From: Callaeas wilsoni
Taxonomy: Eukaryota; Chordata; Aves; Passeriformes; Callaeidae
Direction: 5' to 3'
NCBI GenBank assembly: GCA_013398955.1
Contig: VWPU01010164.1
Location: forward strand, 434,001-498,000
Length of the DNA: 64,000 nt
Position numbers and translations under genes: made by a program. Below the pieces are notes generated by a model. That model was not told the origin of the DNA. It ran no database searches and saw only the letters and a list, made by a program, of their open reading frames with translations. Below, in pieces: positions 13,212 to 25,640 of the stretch (positions within the stretch are counted from its first letter, which is position 1; each line of letters begins with the position of its first letter).

Positions 13212-14322
13212 TGTATTGGGTTTGCATTGCCAAGCTTTGGTAGCAGAGGGTTATGGGGATGGCTTCTGCCAGAAGCTGCCAGAAGCTTCCTCCATGTCCA
13301 GCAGAGCCAGTGCCAGGTGGCTCCAAGACGGGTGTGCCACTGTCCAGGGCTGGGCCAATTAGGAATGATGGTAACACTCTGTGACAACAGATTTGAGAAG
13401 AAAAAAAATAAAAAGCTTTTGCATAGACGTAATTGCAGACAGAGAGGAACAGGGTGAGAACATGTAAGAGGAACAACCCTGCAGGCACCCAGGTCAGTGG
13501 AGAAGGAGGGTCAGGAGGTGCTCCAGGCACCAGAGCAGAGATTCCTCTGCAGCCTGTGGTACAAACCATGGTGCGGCAGCTGTGCCCCTGCAGCCCATGG
13601 AGATCCACAGGGATGCAGAGATCCACCTGCAGCCCATGGAGGAAACACACATCGGAGTAGGCAGATGCCTGAAAGGAGGCTGTGAGCCCATGGGAGGCCC
13701 CTGCTGGAGCAGGGTCCTGGCAGGGATCTGCAGACTCATGGAGAAAGGAGCCCATGATGGAGCAGGTTTCCTGGTAGGACTTGTGATCCAATGGGGGACC
13801 CATGCTGGAGCAGCCTGTCCTTGAAGGACTGCATTCCATAAAAAAGTGACCCACAATGCAGCATTTCATGGTGAACTGTTGCCCATGGGATGGACTTATG
13901 TTGAAGAAGTACATGGAGAACCGTCTCCCATGGGCGGGCCCCCATGCTGGAGCAGGGGAAGGACTCCTCTCTCTGAGCAGCAGCAGCAGAAACAACATGT
14001 TATGAGCTGACTGTAACCCCACCTTCCTGCATCGCTGGGGGTGAGGAGGTAAAGCTGGGAAAGAGAAGAGGGGAGCAGATGTTTTTGAGGTCTGTTTTTA
14101 TTTCTCATTATTCTGCTCCAATTTTGTTAGTAATAAATTCAATTAATATCTCCAATTTGAGCCTATTTTCTCCATGACAGTGTTTGGTCAGTGATCTCTC
14201 CCACTCGTTACCTCAACTCTTGAATCCTTTGTTATGTTTTCTCTCCCTTGTCCAGTTGCAGAGGGGAGTGATAGAGAGGCTTTGGTGGGTGCCGGGCATC
14301 CAGCCAGGGTCAATCCACTACA
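13212..14322 (+). mobile_element. Full-length solo LTR, family A (ERVL-like)
   Basis: An 1.1-kb LTR running from TGTATTGGG to CCACTACA. It is flanked by ATTGG (13207-13211) and ACTGG (14323-14327), a 5-bp target duplication with one transition. The plus orientation is set by AATAAA at 14132-14137 in the last fifth of the element. The body has repeated phrases of the form 'cccatg...ctggagcag' from about 13580 to 13960, a hallmark of this widespread avian LTR. No internal retroviral sequence is attached on either side, so it is a recombined solo LTR. The long open frame on the opposite strand (277 codons) exists because of these GC-rich repeats and is not a gene. Confidence 0.88.
14132..14137 (+). 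promoter_or_regulatory. Poly(A) signal of the family A LTR
   Basis: AATAAA lies in the expected place near the 3' part of the LTR. It fixes the orientation of the element. The second family A copy at 42297 has lost this hexamer. Confidence 0.7.
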
Positions 14323-14327
14323 ACTGG

Positions 14328-15540
14328 TTTGTATCTTTATTGCTTAGGATTAGTTTCATTTAGAGTAGATTTTTCTCAGAAAGCTGCAGTGGTCGAAAAT
14401 AGTGCAAGGGAGCAAGATTATGATTAAGCATAATGGTCAATCATCTCTTGATTTTACTCCTTGAAGCCTTTTTATTCGAAGATGTAGATTTTATGACCTT
14501 TTTTTGCAGCTCAGTTGGTACTTAAGGAACAGCAGTATGAATGAGAATATGGTTCATTACCACCTTTAGAGGTGTTGGGATTTTTTTTGGACATAGTGCA
14601 ATCCACTAATATTAGAGATTCCCAGGCAGTCTCCGAGTGAGATACTGGGTCTCTGCAGAGATATTAGCTTGAGAAGTATAGTCATTTTAGAGCAGTGATT
14701 TGTCCATTCTAATTAGCCCTGCTTAGGAAAATGAATCCAGTAATTCAGTTATACTTCTTCTAATAGTGATACTTTGTTCAAATTATTCCATTCAGATTTC
14801 ATTGCTGATAATATTTTAGTAAAATATATGATATATGTGGGGACAACTTCTCAGTAGGTTATAGTAAGTCTAAAAGCAAAAATGGAGATTTTCCATGTGA
14901 AGTAAATCATTTTGCAAATAGGCATCAAAGAAAGCACCATTTTAAGCCCCAATTAGTACAAAATTTCGCAGAAATGAGAACATACTTTGCATCCTGCAGA
15001 GATATAAAACTCAGCTCCATTCCAATTATAAAACATGATGATCGGTATCTTTGCAGCACAGCACACATCCAGTGATTATATGATAATACTGTCACTAGGA
15101 ACTCTTTACGCAATAAGGACCAAACATCTGTCTCTTGTCCAAAAAACCCTATAAAACCTACCCCTTCATAAACCAAACAATAATTCCATAAATAATATTT
15201 TAAGATATTTTTTAATGCATAGGATTTAGGAGCCATATATGAAACTCTGCCTTGGTGACCAGATCCATTATCAAATTCTATAGTAGATTCCAAAATGTGT
15301 TGGTTACTTGTTTTGTTAGAGCCTGACCCATTTGTATTCATTTAACAGCAGCTGCCAAAGAGAATCCACAGGTAATATAGCACAGCCATAAGTTGTAATT
15401 AACCTCCCATGGCAGTTCAGCAGATGCAGAAAGTCTTGTGTTTCGTTCCTATTCTGTGCCACTGTCAAAGATCCTGTCCAAAATGACCTAGACACAGTCA
15501 TGTCTGATCAGAAGGGTACCTAGAATCAGAATGTGCTATA
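14328..15540. other. Unique sequence with an orphan minus-strand ORF pair
   Basis: No repeat was recognised. On the minus strand, an open frame of 138 codons (14925-15341) overlaps by about 26 bp the end of a 61-codon frame (15316-15501) in another phase. Neither product resembles a family I know. The pair could be a frameshifted relic or chance, and is discussed in the findings. Confidence 0.3.
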
Positions 15541-15592
15541 AGCAGCCCGCTTGCTACTGCTGTTGTAATGGGCCCTGAGGCACATCAAAATG

Positions 15593-15622
15593 TCATTTGT
15601 CTTCTCAAAAGAAGACAAATGA
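15593..15622. repeat. Perfect 13-bp inverted repeat, 4-nt loop
   Basis: TCATTTGTCTTCT at 15593-15605 pairs with AGAAGACAAATGA at 15610-15622 around CAAA. The stem is perfect. It is too short for a normal microRNA precursor but long for chance. Confidence 0.85.
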
Positions 15623-15673
15623 AAGATTCTATTTAAATTCTTCTTGCTTCAGTTTCCATTTTGCCTTCAGTGA

Positions 15674-15691
15674 TATCTTTTACAAAAGATA
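15674..15691. repeat. Perfect 8-bp inverted repeat, 2-nt centre
   Basis: TATCTTTT at 15674-15681 and AAAAGATA at 15684-15691 flank AC. The right arm overlaps a GATAATTA motif. It lies only 52 bp from the larger 13-bp palindrome. Confidence 0.8.
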
Positions 15692-15840
15692 ATTAGCGCC
15701 ATGAATGAGCCATCTGCATCACTCATGTTGATTTTCTACTCCCGCTGGAGCTGAACCTTTAGCCTTTAGCTTAGCCATTTGGTGCCTGTGAGACTAGCCG
15801 TATGTCATGGTCACTGACAAAGATAAATAATGATGCCTTA

Positions 15841-18800
15841 CTGAAGTAAAGAGAAGCTATTAATAAAAATATTGTGAAATGGGCTGATCTGAATGCTTCT
15901 CACTGGTAACATGCTTAAACAAAAGTGTTGTCTTCTATTAGCACTAAAATTTCATCTGTAGGATCTCAAAAATAAAAAGAGAAACAAGAAAAGAAAAAAA
16001 TAATTTAAACATCACATAATCTGCTTCTATGTCTGCATAGACTTTAGCTACAGCATTCATGACAGGAAGTGTAGCCAGATTAAGACAATGTTGCTGAATT
16101 TTTCATGATATCAGTCAGGGTGCAAACTTTATTTTTACTGATTTCAGAGAAAAATGCCAGCCAAATAAGAAGAGCATTTCTTGTTGTCTGCCACTTTGAA
16201 GAACTATACAGGAAAGTTTTCAAAACAACCCTTCTACTAAGTCTGTTGTTGTTGAATCAGTTCCCTTTTAGTCAGAAGAGAGAAACATCAAAAACATAAT
16301 TCAAAGATAGTTCTCTATCAACATGCCTCTTCATCCAATAATTTTGTTCACTATTTTTTCACCTTTTACAAGTCTCCAAGATTTCATATTCTGAAGTTTG
16401 AATCAGAAATTCTCCTGAAATCTTTCGTAGGATGCACTGGTCTCTATATGCATTTTCTTCCCCAAACAGGCTGGACAGTTGATAGCTGTTAAAGGATTGA
16501 CTCCTCAGAGTCCAGTCCAATATATAGCAGGTCCTTGATTTAACTGGAGACTTAACTGCACAAGTGCCAATAGAGTTTGACAAAAACAGAACAAAGCAAA
16601 AATTATGCACACTGTTGCCTAATAACCCTCACTGGAAGAAAATAGCAATTGGATTATGATAGATATGTGTTGGGCTTTGTCACAATATTATCACAAAAGA
16701 TAAGATTTTTCTCAGTAGGAGAATAGAGCTTGGATGAAAAGAATGGTAATAAATTCTGGATCACTGAGAAAAAAAAATCTTGTGGTATCCAATGTAGAAG
16801 GCTGTTCTTACACTTATGTTAAGTCTGACAGGCAATATCGGAATTCAATCTTTTGTATTTAATAAAGAAGGAAGAAGATACTCACCCAACAATATTTTCA
16901 TTCATATTTATTTTTCAGACATGTATTGAATTCATGTAACTTATTTGTCACGGCCACTTTTGCATCTGAAGTCAGTAGATCCGTGAACAACTCAAAACAT
17001 TTGACACTTGAGACTGCCAGCGTGGTGTTCAACCCAATCAGTGGGTACAATCAGTCACTGCATGTAACAGAAAGCCAAGAATTTGAGACTAGCACAAATT
17101 CTGTCTCACCATAGACAAGTTACTGCAGTGGTTACTTTCATGCTAATAACATTCTTATGACTCCAAGGTGAACCACTCAAATCTTTACCGGAAAGCAGGT
17201 TTAACTTTCCGTTCGTGTTTTTCTTTTATTTGTTTACTGTTTGTGGCTGTTGAAACATCAGCTATCAGAAGAAGCATTCAAATGGGCTGCTTTTTAAGTC
17301 AACTTCAGTAGCACAAATATCAGCTCTTGTATACAAACTGCAGTTTTGGGAGATCTAAGAAACATTGAAACTGAAGCCTGCAATACTTAAATAAATAAAG
17401 TGTCAGGATGTCTGGTTTAGGATATAAGTTAATAAAACAACAAGGAAAGAAGTGCTACCATTTCTGACAGTTCCAGCCCCAGCATCCTCATTAACAGAGC
17501 AGAAGATGATTTTTTTTAAACACATTCATAATCATCTCTGAACTACTCTCTGAGACGGAAACTGGTTTTGCTTCCCCAGTGGTTGACATTACCTTCCTGA
17601 ATGTTTTGATGCCTCGCAGTAGAGACTTTGTGACATGCCTTGGGTTTAGGCTTTATCGTTTTTGTGAAAGGCACATCAAAACACATAAAACAAAATCAAA
17701 GTGTCGGAACATCAGAAAGATATTACCAGATACTTTAATTAATGTGAGAGTATAGAGAGGGAACTAAAGTTTAGATTTTTTTCCTTACTGAAGGCTAATT
17801 TAGTCCATATTATTTATTTATTTTATTTAGGAATCTTGAGAAAGCATGTCTTATGCAAAACATTTAAACAGCTAGGGAAACACCTGAGCAGATATTTAAA
17901 AAAAAAATGTGTTCACTTTCCTGGGTGAATAAAAACATTAGCCTTTCTTGAAAAGATAATTGGGTACAAGGAGAAATTAAGAGCTAAAGATTACATAACA
18001 AAGCTTGAAAAATTAGCATGCTATTGTTGGAATTAAGGGAATGGCATGTATGTAGGACTAAGAGAGCAACATTTCAACTAAAATGGGAAATGTCTCCAAA
18101 TATGTCCTAAGGAGAATAAACCAAGTTATTAAAATATATATCAATGAATGCGTTGGGCTAACACCATATTAAAAGCCAGGAAATTTTGCAACTTTGGTTT
18201 ATCCATCACCAAATCGTAGTAAAAAAGAGATAAATGAGATTTGTGTGCGTACCTAAATTATCTCTCTATCAAACCCAGGTTATTTTTAACAGATCGTTGT
18301 CTAGTAAACTTTGCAGTGACTCACACAATATGTCTTCCAAAAATAAGTCACAGAGACAGTTTCATGATAGAATAAATCATATGGGACTGGTTTAGGATAT
18401 TTCTTTACGTTGTAAAATAGAAATTAGGATACAATTCAATCCGTTAACAGAGATTTTCTCTTCAAATTCTATCATTTTCTTCCTGTTTTTTTAAGTGCCA
18501 ACTTATTGCTTCATCATTACTGCCTTTCATTGCTCCTTCCTTTGAATTCCCTCCAATTCAAAACTCATTGTATCCGTTGTTATACCACTCACTAATGTCA
18601 TTCAGCACTTCTGCATAATTTTTAGTTCAAACTGACCTTTAAATATGTTAATGTCTTTAAATAATTTATTCTGCTCACTTTTAGAAGTTTAGCATCTTAA
18701 GGAAAATTATTTTGTGGGAAAGGTCTTGTTCAGCTACGTTTTGGCAAAGTTGCTACAAAAAAACAAAGAAAGAAAAAGAATCATACCACAAACCAACAAA

Positions 18801-19818
18801 TAAACAAAAACCTTAGAAAGATCCCAAAATATTTTATGTCAGATTTCCAGACTTTCCAGATGGAAGTAAGATGTGTAAATTTGGAGACCATCTTTTGTTT
18901 ATCTTCATATAGTTTTGATGATATTCCTCTTTTCAAACTCTTTATACAACTTTGCAACAATACTTGAAAAAATCTGTTTTTCTTGTTCAAATCTTACTTA
19001 CACCAAGGAAAGGTCTTTCCTTAAAATAGACTCTTTTTCAATACTAAAGCTGTGCTTCAGAATCTCCAGTTAAAATTGGGTACATATTTTTACTTTCTGG
19101 TCTTTCCAGATTTACCTTGGTGGAGCACATCTAAAACTAGTGGAACAGGATTTTTGTATTAATTTTATAATATTTTTAATTGTTAAATAGTTGTCTAAAC
19201 CACATAATTATCATTACATATTTGATTAGTAACAAATGGCTGCTCACTCCTTAGTCTATCTACACATCTATTATTCTATGGATGCTTTGTATCATTGATT
19301 ACATAAAGTCATTACATAATGATTCATATTATTGATTATCTAAACCATGCAGTAATTGTCTGATTGGGCAATCTAAGTTTCTTAAACAGGAAAACCATTT
19401 TTTCTGCTTCACTGAGCCTTGAAATGTTCAAGACTAATTTTTGCAGATAGAAAGAACTTTGTTCATTTATTTTTTCCTATTTCTTCTAAGAGAAATGCTA
19501 CCAGTGGTATTCCGCAAGCCTTCAGGCTTTTACCTGAAGTAATAACTCAGTCATCATTTGACTCAATAAGTGAACTGGAATTTACATGCACTAGGGCTTA
19601 TTTGTCACATACATAAGGCTTTATTTATTGAGGAGTTTGAGGTTTTTTTAGTGAAGAGAAATGCACTTATTTTGTTGAGAAAACATACCCTGAAACACAT
19701 AATGTCTTCAGGTTGCCATATGCAGTCTTGGACAACCTGCTGGCAGGTTAAAAGAGTGTTGGAGCATCAGAGCTCATGATACAGCTGGAAGTAACTGAGA
19801 TTCTTATTCTGACAGCAA
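15841..19818. other. Unique AT-rich sequence
   Basis: No gene or repeat was recognised. At 16920 a frame of about 65 codons follows a 'ttatttttcag' acceptor-like site. It has no clear donor and no known domain, so I do not call it an exon. Confidence 0.4.
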
Positions 19819-19976
19819 CCTTCCTTCCTTCCTTCCTCCCTTCCTTCCTTCCTTCCTCCCTTCCTTCCTTCCTTCCTCCCTTCCTTCCTTCCTTCCTCCC
19901 TTCCTTCCTTCCTTCCTCCCTTCCTTCCTTCCTTCCTCCCTTCCTTCCTTCCTTCCTCCCTTCCTTCCTTCCTTCC
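19819..19976. repeat. Perfect 20-bp-period TTCC/TCCC array
   Basis: The unit is four TTCC-type tetramers ending in TCCC, 20 bp long. It is repeated seven times without a mismatch from 19821 to 19960, plus a 16-bp partial copy. It is a strict pyrimidine strand. All overlapping reading frames (about 76 to 92 codons, both strands) are repeat translations and not genes. Confidence 0.97.
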
Positions 19977-20340
19977 ACACCACATTGTAAAAAGAAACAC
20001 CAGACTCCAAGTTCCTGTTACTTGATTCCCACAGCAAATACTTGTAACAAGTGATTTGATTCATAACAAATCAAATAGGCTCTATCCCTGATGTCTTTAA
20101 AAATTAAGGTGAGGAAAAGTAGTGTTGTACCTGCAGCCTTTTACTTACAATGGCCATCTGGTATTTATTGAGCCATAACAAAACAAAATCTGAACATGAT
20201 GGGAGTTTGAGTACTACATGAAAACAGTGGGCAACAGTGTCTGCAATTGTATGCAACAAGAGCAGTGAGTTCCTTAACAGGACCTCTCAAGTTCTATATT
20301 CCCAGATTAATACGTAGATTTTGATTAAATGCTGCTGTAC
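19977..20340. other. Unique sequence between two simple repeats
   Basis: Nothing was recognised here. Confidence 0.4.
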
Positions 20341-20341
20341 A

Positions 20342-20394
20342 ATTCCATTCCATTCCATTCCATTCCATTCCATTCCATTCCATTCCATTCCATA
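20342..20394. repeat. CCATT pentanucleotide array
   Basis: About ten and a half perfect copies of ATTCC/CCATT. The pentamer is the same as in mammalian satellite II/III, but here it is a short microsatellite. Confidence 0.96.
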
Positions 20395-21934
20395 AAATTA
20401 GCTTTGATAAAACTGTTTTCTCTCCTATTTCTCTAGATCTGTATATTTCAAAGGGGAGGGTTATTGAAGTTTTCAAGTTGCTAAACTTTTGATAGACATC
20501 AAACTGTAGCAATTATGCTTTTTGTTTAAAATTAAAATTTTCTGTTGTAGTACTTACACAAACTGTATTAACTCTTTGCAATGATCATTCCAGAAAGATT
20601 AATGCCAGAGGGATAAAATATAGGAAAGTCTAACTCAGACAGTAAAGCTTTTAATTGGTAATTGCTGCCCTTTTTTTATATCATCATTATAAGCTTTTAA
20701 AGCCTGTTGACTTTTAAGTCTTCTCTAGCTTTACTGCTTGGTTTGATACTTAGCCTGAGTCTGTCTCCTGACTTCCTAAGAGTTATTCCAAGGAGTTATT
20801 ATACAAATTATTCTTACATTGACCTTTATAAAAGCACTGTGATAATTGCATGTTTTCCTACAGTAAATCCTCATCTAAACCAGTGTCATCTGCAGCAATA
20901 AGGAAACAGCTTTTCACCAGGAGGGTAAAGTGTTCATCATATGCAATTTAACTTGGTGTGTCGCTCACATGAAAAGAGTCCACATCCTGGCTCCATTAAA
21001 GGAGGATGTAGGTTTGAAGCCTGGGCTACAGTGCCTGTACCAGAGCCATTGAACTACAGGATGCTCTGGCAGCAGTGTTGTTTCTAGCAGAACTTCTATT
21101 CTCTTTGTCCTGAAACCTGGAACTCTTCATCAAAATTTATATTCGCTATGAAATATTCCAAATAAGGTAAAAAAGATGTCTTTTCAACAATTTTTATATT
21201 TTTATAATTTTTAATTTTTATATTTTTAATGGAAAACGGGTAGAATTTTGTATTTAAATTTATTGTGTCAAGAATGGGATTGAAGCATGTAACACAATTT
21301 AAAAAGATACTAAAATGACCTGTAAAACTGATTCTTAAATCTATAGATAAAGTTTTTTGTTAGATGTACAACACCTGCAGAGACAGTTATGATACCTGTT
21401 GAGCATCTGGATTAACAAAGATAAGTGCAAAGAATAAAGAAGTTTTAGGGTCCAAAGGGAATCAACTGGTCTCTCATATAGAAGAATGCTTGCTGCTTGC
21501 AACAAAATACTTAATATTCAACTCCAAAGTTATAATCATAGGTGCATAAAGAAAACGACAGACTTGAAATTGGTGGCATATGCTGGCACTATGCAGGTTG
21601 GGCTTTGGTTGGTTGGTTAGTTGGTTGTTGTTTTTTTAATTCACTTTGCAGAAAGCTTTTACGCATATAACCATTTTTACAATGGTTATTCAACCCCAAG
21701 AATGTTACACAGCTGTATTCCTATGCATACATGAGCATGAAGAAAACTGTTTATAGTTCTGCATAGCACACTACACAATAAAAATTGAGTTAAATGCTTG
21801 TTGAAGTCAACAAAGATTTTCACACAATGGTCATTGGGTTGCCCTGCGCTTGTCGGTATTAGAGATTTTCTGCTTCTACAAAAGTTGAGTCACAATGCGT
21901 GGGACACCATGGATGGAGGTGAGGAGATGGAGGG
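20395..21934. other. Unique AT-rich sequence
   Basis: No gene or repeat was recognised. The segment at 21185-21232 is a run of T/A oligomers. Confidence 0.4.
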
Positions 21935-22030
21935 TGGCACCTGTGATCAGGTAAGAGAGGGGAGAACTGAGCAAGCAGCTGCACGGTGCTTAACTTCCAT
22001 CTTAAACATGGAAGTGGCTTAAACCATGCC
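21935..22030 (+). mobile_element. Possible 3' tail of a family C LTR
   Basis: The text 'ggggagaactgagcaagcag' followed by 'ctgcacggtgcttaactt' and 'cttaaaccatgcca' follows the recalled 3' terminus of the family C LTR. A copy of that family starts at 63624. Only the last hundred bases are recognisable, and the upstream part is absent or too diverged. Confidence 0.4.
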
Positions 22031-24596
22031 AATTATACATTCTGTATTATATTTCGACTCAAGCAGAATTTTTTCCACTTAAACTAGATGTTTAGTCCCT
22101 CAAACATGTTGCCAAATCAAAAAGTTTCCAGTAGAAATACTGTTGCTCTGACTGTCCCTTAGCAATAAGGAAGGAAATAATATACTGTTTTAAAACTTCT
22201 AATTATAGATTTCTTTTGCCCTTGAAAAAGCTGGCAGGCACTTTACTGGAAGTTATAATGACACTGTAAATGAGACAGCAAAGGGTCATACATGAATTAT
22301 GGGTTTCAGAATAATTTCCAGAAGATGCTATGATAGTTGAAAATAATGTGTTTGCTCCTTCACTGTCTTGCACCTTTTGTATCCATTTTCACTCTTGTAC
22401 AGGAAAGCTAATTGTATTAGTAGCACTCTATATTCTCTATACACAAGAGAAGTAGGAAACCACAAAGTTTGGACTACTTAATTTTTATTTCAGTAAGTCT
22501 AAATTTGTTTTATTTTTATTTTTTTAATGAACAAGGGAATCTAAAGTGAATTCAAAGGAAGATAGTTCTTCAGCTATTTCTACTTGATGACCAAAAGACT
22601 TACAGTGAATATAAAAACTGCTTTACTATGCTTACTATACATTTTTGTACCCAGAAAAGCTCAGAGTTCACTGTTTCCTAAAAAGGTGTTAATTCACTAC
22701 CGTTCTTGATTGTATAGCATTAATATGGTACCAAGAAGAGAAATTTCATCTTTATCTTAGTCTGTGATTTTATTCTTCTGTGTGAGGAGGAGTGTAACAG
22801 CCAAGTGTATTCCAAATTGCAAATTATTGCAGACATGTATATATATAATTGAAAAGCAGTTTGCATAGAAACCAAAAGTAGAGGACACTTATTAGAATGA
22901 AGGTTGCCAAAAATCAATAGTATACAACACCATTCCTTTCAAAACAAGACTTGCTTTTATACTGATTTATGTCTTCATCACAAGCTACACTTACATGGCA
23001 AAAGTATTTGTGGTACTAACATTCTTTGGTGTTTCTAAACTTTGTAGCCACAAGACATTGCACTCACAACAAATAATTTAGCTTCAGCTTGCATACAGTT
23101 TCACTGAGGTTTAGTCTCATGCCAAGGATATAATACAAATTAATCTGCTCTTTCTGTGTCTTCTGTTTTCATGAAAGCTTTATCATAGGCTGATTCCCAT
23201 AGTAACTGTACTTTTTAGAGTATTTTGTGACATTAGGTGAGTGCCAAAGAGAGTAGGTGTATTTCATGTGAGAAAACAGAGAGGCGGCATGGTAAACACA
23301 CTAGAGAGATCAAAGCAGTTTTCAATGCAGAGAAAAAAAAAGAAAAAATTCTAATACAAATGTGGGGAACTTACAAATAACATATTAATAAAAGATTGAG
23401 ATAAAGTAGCAAAGTAGAAGCAGAAATCAGCCGAAATCTCATGTTCTTTTAGTAAACTTGAGAAGAAAAGCACATAAGGAGCATAGTTGAATCCATCACT
23501 TAAGAAAACACATAAAAAGAAAGAAGAGAGTGTGGTAAAAAGTAAAATCCAAAGTAGGATCATAGTAGAATAATATTATTTCAGGTCTGAATATTGGCAG
23601 GCCATCATGTTAAGATCCACTCGGAGATGCATTTAGTCAAAGATACACACTGCAACACAAAAGTTAGTGTGATTCCCTAATCTTTAAGTCACAAAGGATT
23701 TTTGGTGAGCCCTCTGATAAGTGAAAAAACCCAAAGCCCACAAAAGGATCTGGGAATCAGTAAGGATGCTGAAATATAAGGATTCTGTATGGAGTGCCTA
23801 GGTTGAAGACAAGAGTATTTTTCATTATCTCTCTGTTGGGTCTCATGGCAACAGGCATGACAGAAAACAAGAGAAAATGATTGGAATGATTCAGTAGACT
23901 CTGCTTGTGTCTAGACTTGGTGCTGAGCCTCAGAACCATGACCCCAAAGTCAGAGGCTGCACTAATTACTCATTGATCCATGCATTTTAAGAGTATGCTG
24001 TTGTCTGATCATCTGCATACAGAGACCAAGATATCTCGTCAAGTACTTGTTTTTAATAATTCTCTGTGTTCTGATTGTACTAAAAGAGGACTAGTAATGG
24101 CAAAGGGCTTGTTGAATGCCTATTCTAAAATATAGCTCTTTGTTATTTAGGAGTTCCTTATATTTTTTTTCTGCTTATAAGTCTATCCAGGTCAGTATGT
24201 AAATACTGACTTCCTATTTTAGTCAAAACATTCCGTAGAATCACCTAAAAATGTCAGTAGTAATGATTTTAAGTTTTCTTTTAGGGAACTGATAAAACCA
24301 GAAGCACCTTAGGAACAGAGAGACAAATAGCAGAATTTGTTATTTCATGAAGTGTTGGGAATCATGTTCAAAACTATACCAGCTGTTAGAAGTATTGGGA
24401 CAGTCATCGAAGCAAAAGCCTTGAAATTCAGTATCTCATATGTGATGATGGCTAATAATAGATGCGTAAAAGCCTAGCCTGTGCAGAAAAGCCTAGCAAA
24501 AGCTAAAGATTTTTACTGGAGTGGTCTCCAGTACACCCATGAATTTGCAGACCATGAAATTTTGAAGAAGCCGTGTATTTTCATGTGTAATAGCAC
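22031..24596. other. Unique AT-rich sequence
   Basis: Nothing was recognised. Short frames on the minus strand near 22720-22917, 23351-23563 and 23757-23939 show no known motif. Confidence 0.4.
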
Positions 24597-25439
24597 TCAG
24601 TGGGGCAGTTTCCTATTAATTTCTGTGAGTTTCAAATTGCTTTCAGAAGCCTTTAGTGCCTCTTGAAATTCAAAGTGAGTTGTGCCAGACAGCTCCACTG
24701 ACAGTTTAATCTGATGCTCCCAAATGTTTATATTTGAAAAGGCACTGACAAATATTTCCCCATTCATTGTCTCCATGTCATTTATGATTTTGTATATCTC
24801 TGTTGCATCTCCTTGTCCATTTCCTCCCTGTATCAATTTAGCAGACTGAATAATATCGTTCTCTTTAGTGGTTCCTTGCACAGGGAATGATTCCTTACTG
24901 TCTAAAACGAAATCATTCCTGTCACTTTTCTTTGTGCCTTTTCCTTCTAAAACTACTATATCGCTTCCTTGATAGGGGAGTCAGATATCTAAACACCTTT
25001 CAAGGTGAGGGCTTTTGGATTGAATAATGGGACAAGTTTTCTCTTCTCTAAAAAAACCTCCAAAATAACCCCATTCTGTTATTTTAATTCTTCTTAAGAA
25101 TTCCTATCATTTTTAGCTTTGCCTTGCTACTAATCATTGAGCTGGCATTTTCACACAGTGAAATCAAGAGCTCTTTCCTGAGTTCTAATTACTCACTTAG
25201 AGCCATGAATGTGTATGCAAAGTTTGGATTTTTTTTCCTTAAGGGCATTGTTCGAGATATATATGCATTGAATTGTTGTGTGTAGATATTCAGTGTTATT
25301 AGCAGACTTTATCACTTCACTGTCTCCTTTTCCTGGAGTGTTTATGAATAGCACAAGCACCAGCACAGATCTCTGTGGAACCTTTCTCCATTAGTGATCG
25401 CTCTCCACTGGCAAAATAGACCATTACATCTTACTTTTG

Positions 25440-25470
<31 letters not shown>

Positions 25471-25640
25471 CCCCCTGGAAGAGGCATTCCTCCATGCAAT
25501 GGCTTCTGCTTTTATCCCACGGTAGGTTGCTTTCTTGAAGAATGGCTGGTGAGGAATCTTGTCAAACATCTTTTGGAAATCCAAGAAAACCATATCATTT
25601 TTGTCTGTGTGCTGACTCTCAAAGGTATGATATCCCTTTG
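24597..25640 (-). mobile_element. Ancient CR1-clade LINE with reverse-transcriptase remnant
   Basis: On the minus strand the high-coordinate end (25540-25593) encodes LDFQKMFDKIPH, the conserved LDFxKAFDxVPH block of CR1/L2-type reverse transcriptases. A QWRAITNG-like segment follows downstream. The sense strand then continues to a 3' UTR-like part, where 'atgcaacagagatatacaaa' and 'attaataggaaactg' match the order of the old amniote CR1 consensus. The frame is broken by stops and by a T25C5 tract (25446-25475). Catalytic residues downstream are lost. It is an old, dead copy; edges are approximate. Confidence 0.72.
25446..25475. repeat. T25 C5 homopolymer tract
   Basis: Twenty-five Ts followed by five Cs interrupt the ancient CR1 reverse-transcriptase relic. 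On the LINE sense strand this reads G5A25. Confidence 0.95.

Larger units (their letters stand above)
15541..15840. other. Candidate conserved non-coding element
   Basis: This block has high sequence complexity and no coding frame. It contains two perfect inverted repeats (15593-15622 and 15674-15691) and a homeodomain-type TAATTA-like core (GATAATTAGCGCC near 15689). The texture resembles vertebrate developmental enhancers. Conservation cannot be measured from one sequence, so this is a hypothesis. Confidence 0.35.

Noticed and set aside
13189..14022. 277-codon minus-strand ORF
   Set aside because: It lies antisense inside the family A LTR, and its sequence follows the internal LTR repeats.
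16915..17114. Possible plus-strand exon after 'ttatttttcag'
   Set aside because: The frame is open for about 65 codons, but there is no plausible donor and no recognisable domain.
19821..19976. CRISPR-like array
   Set aside because: The units are directly adjacent with no spacers, in a vertebrate genome; it is a microsatellite-type array.
19748..20064. Four ORFs across the TTCC/TCCC array
   Set aside because: Low-complexity translations of a tandem repeat.
20342..20394. Satellite II/III-like centromeric DNA
   Set aside because: Same pentamer, but only about ten units in unique sequence; an ordinary microsatellite.
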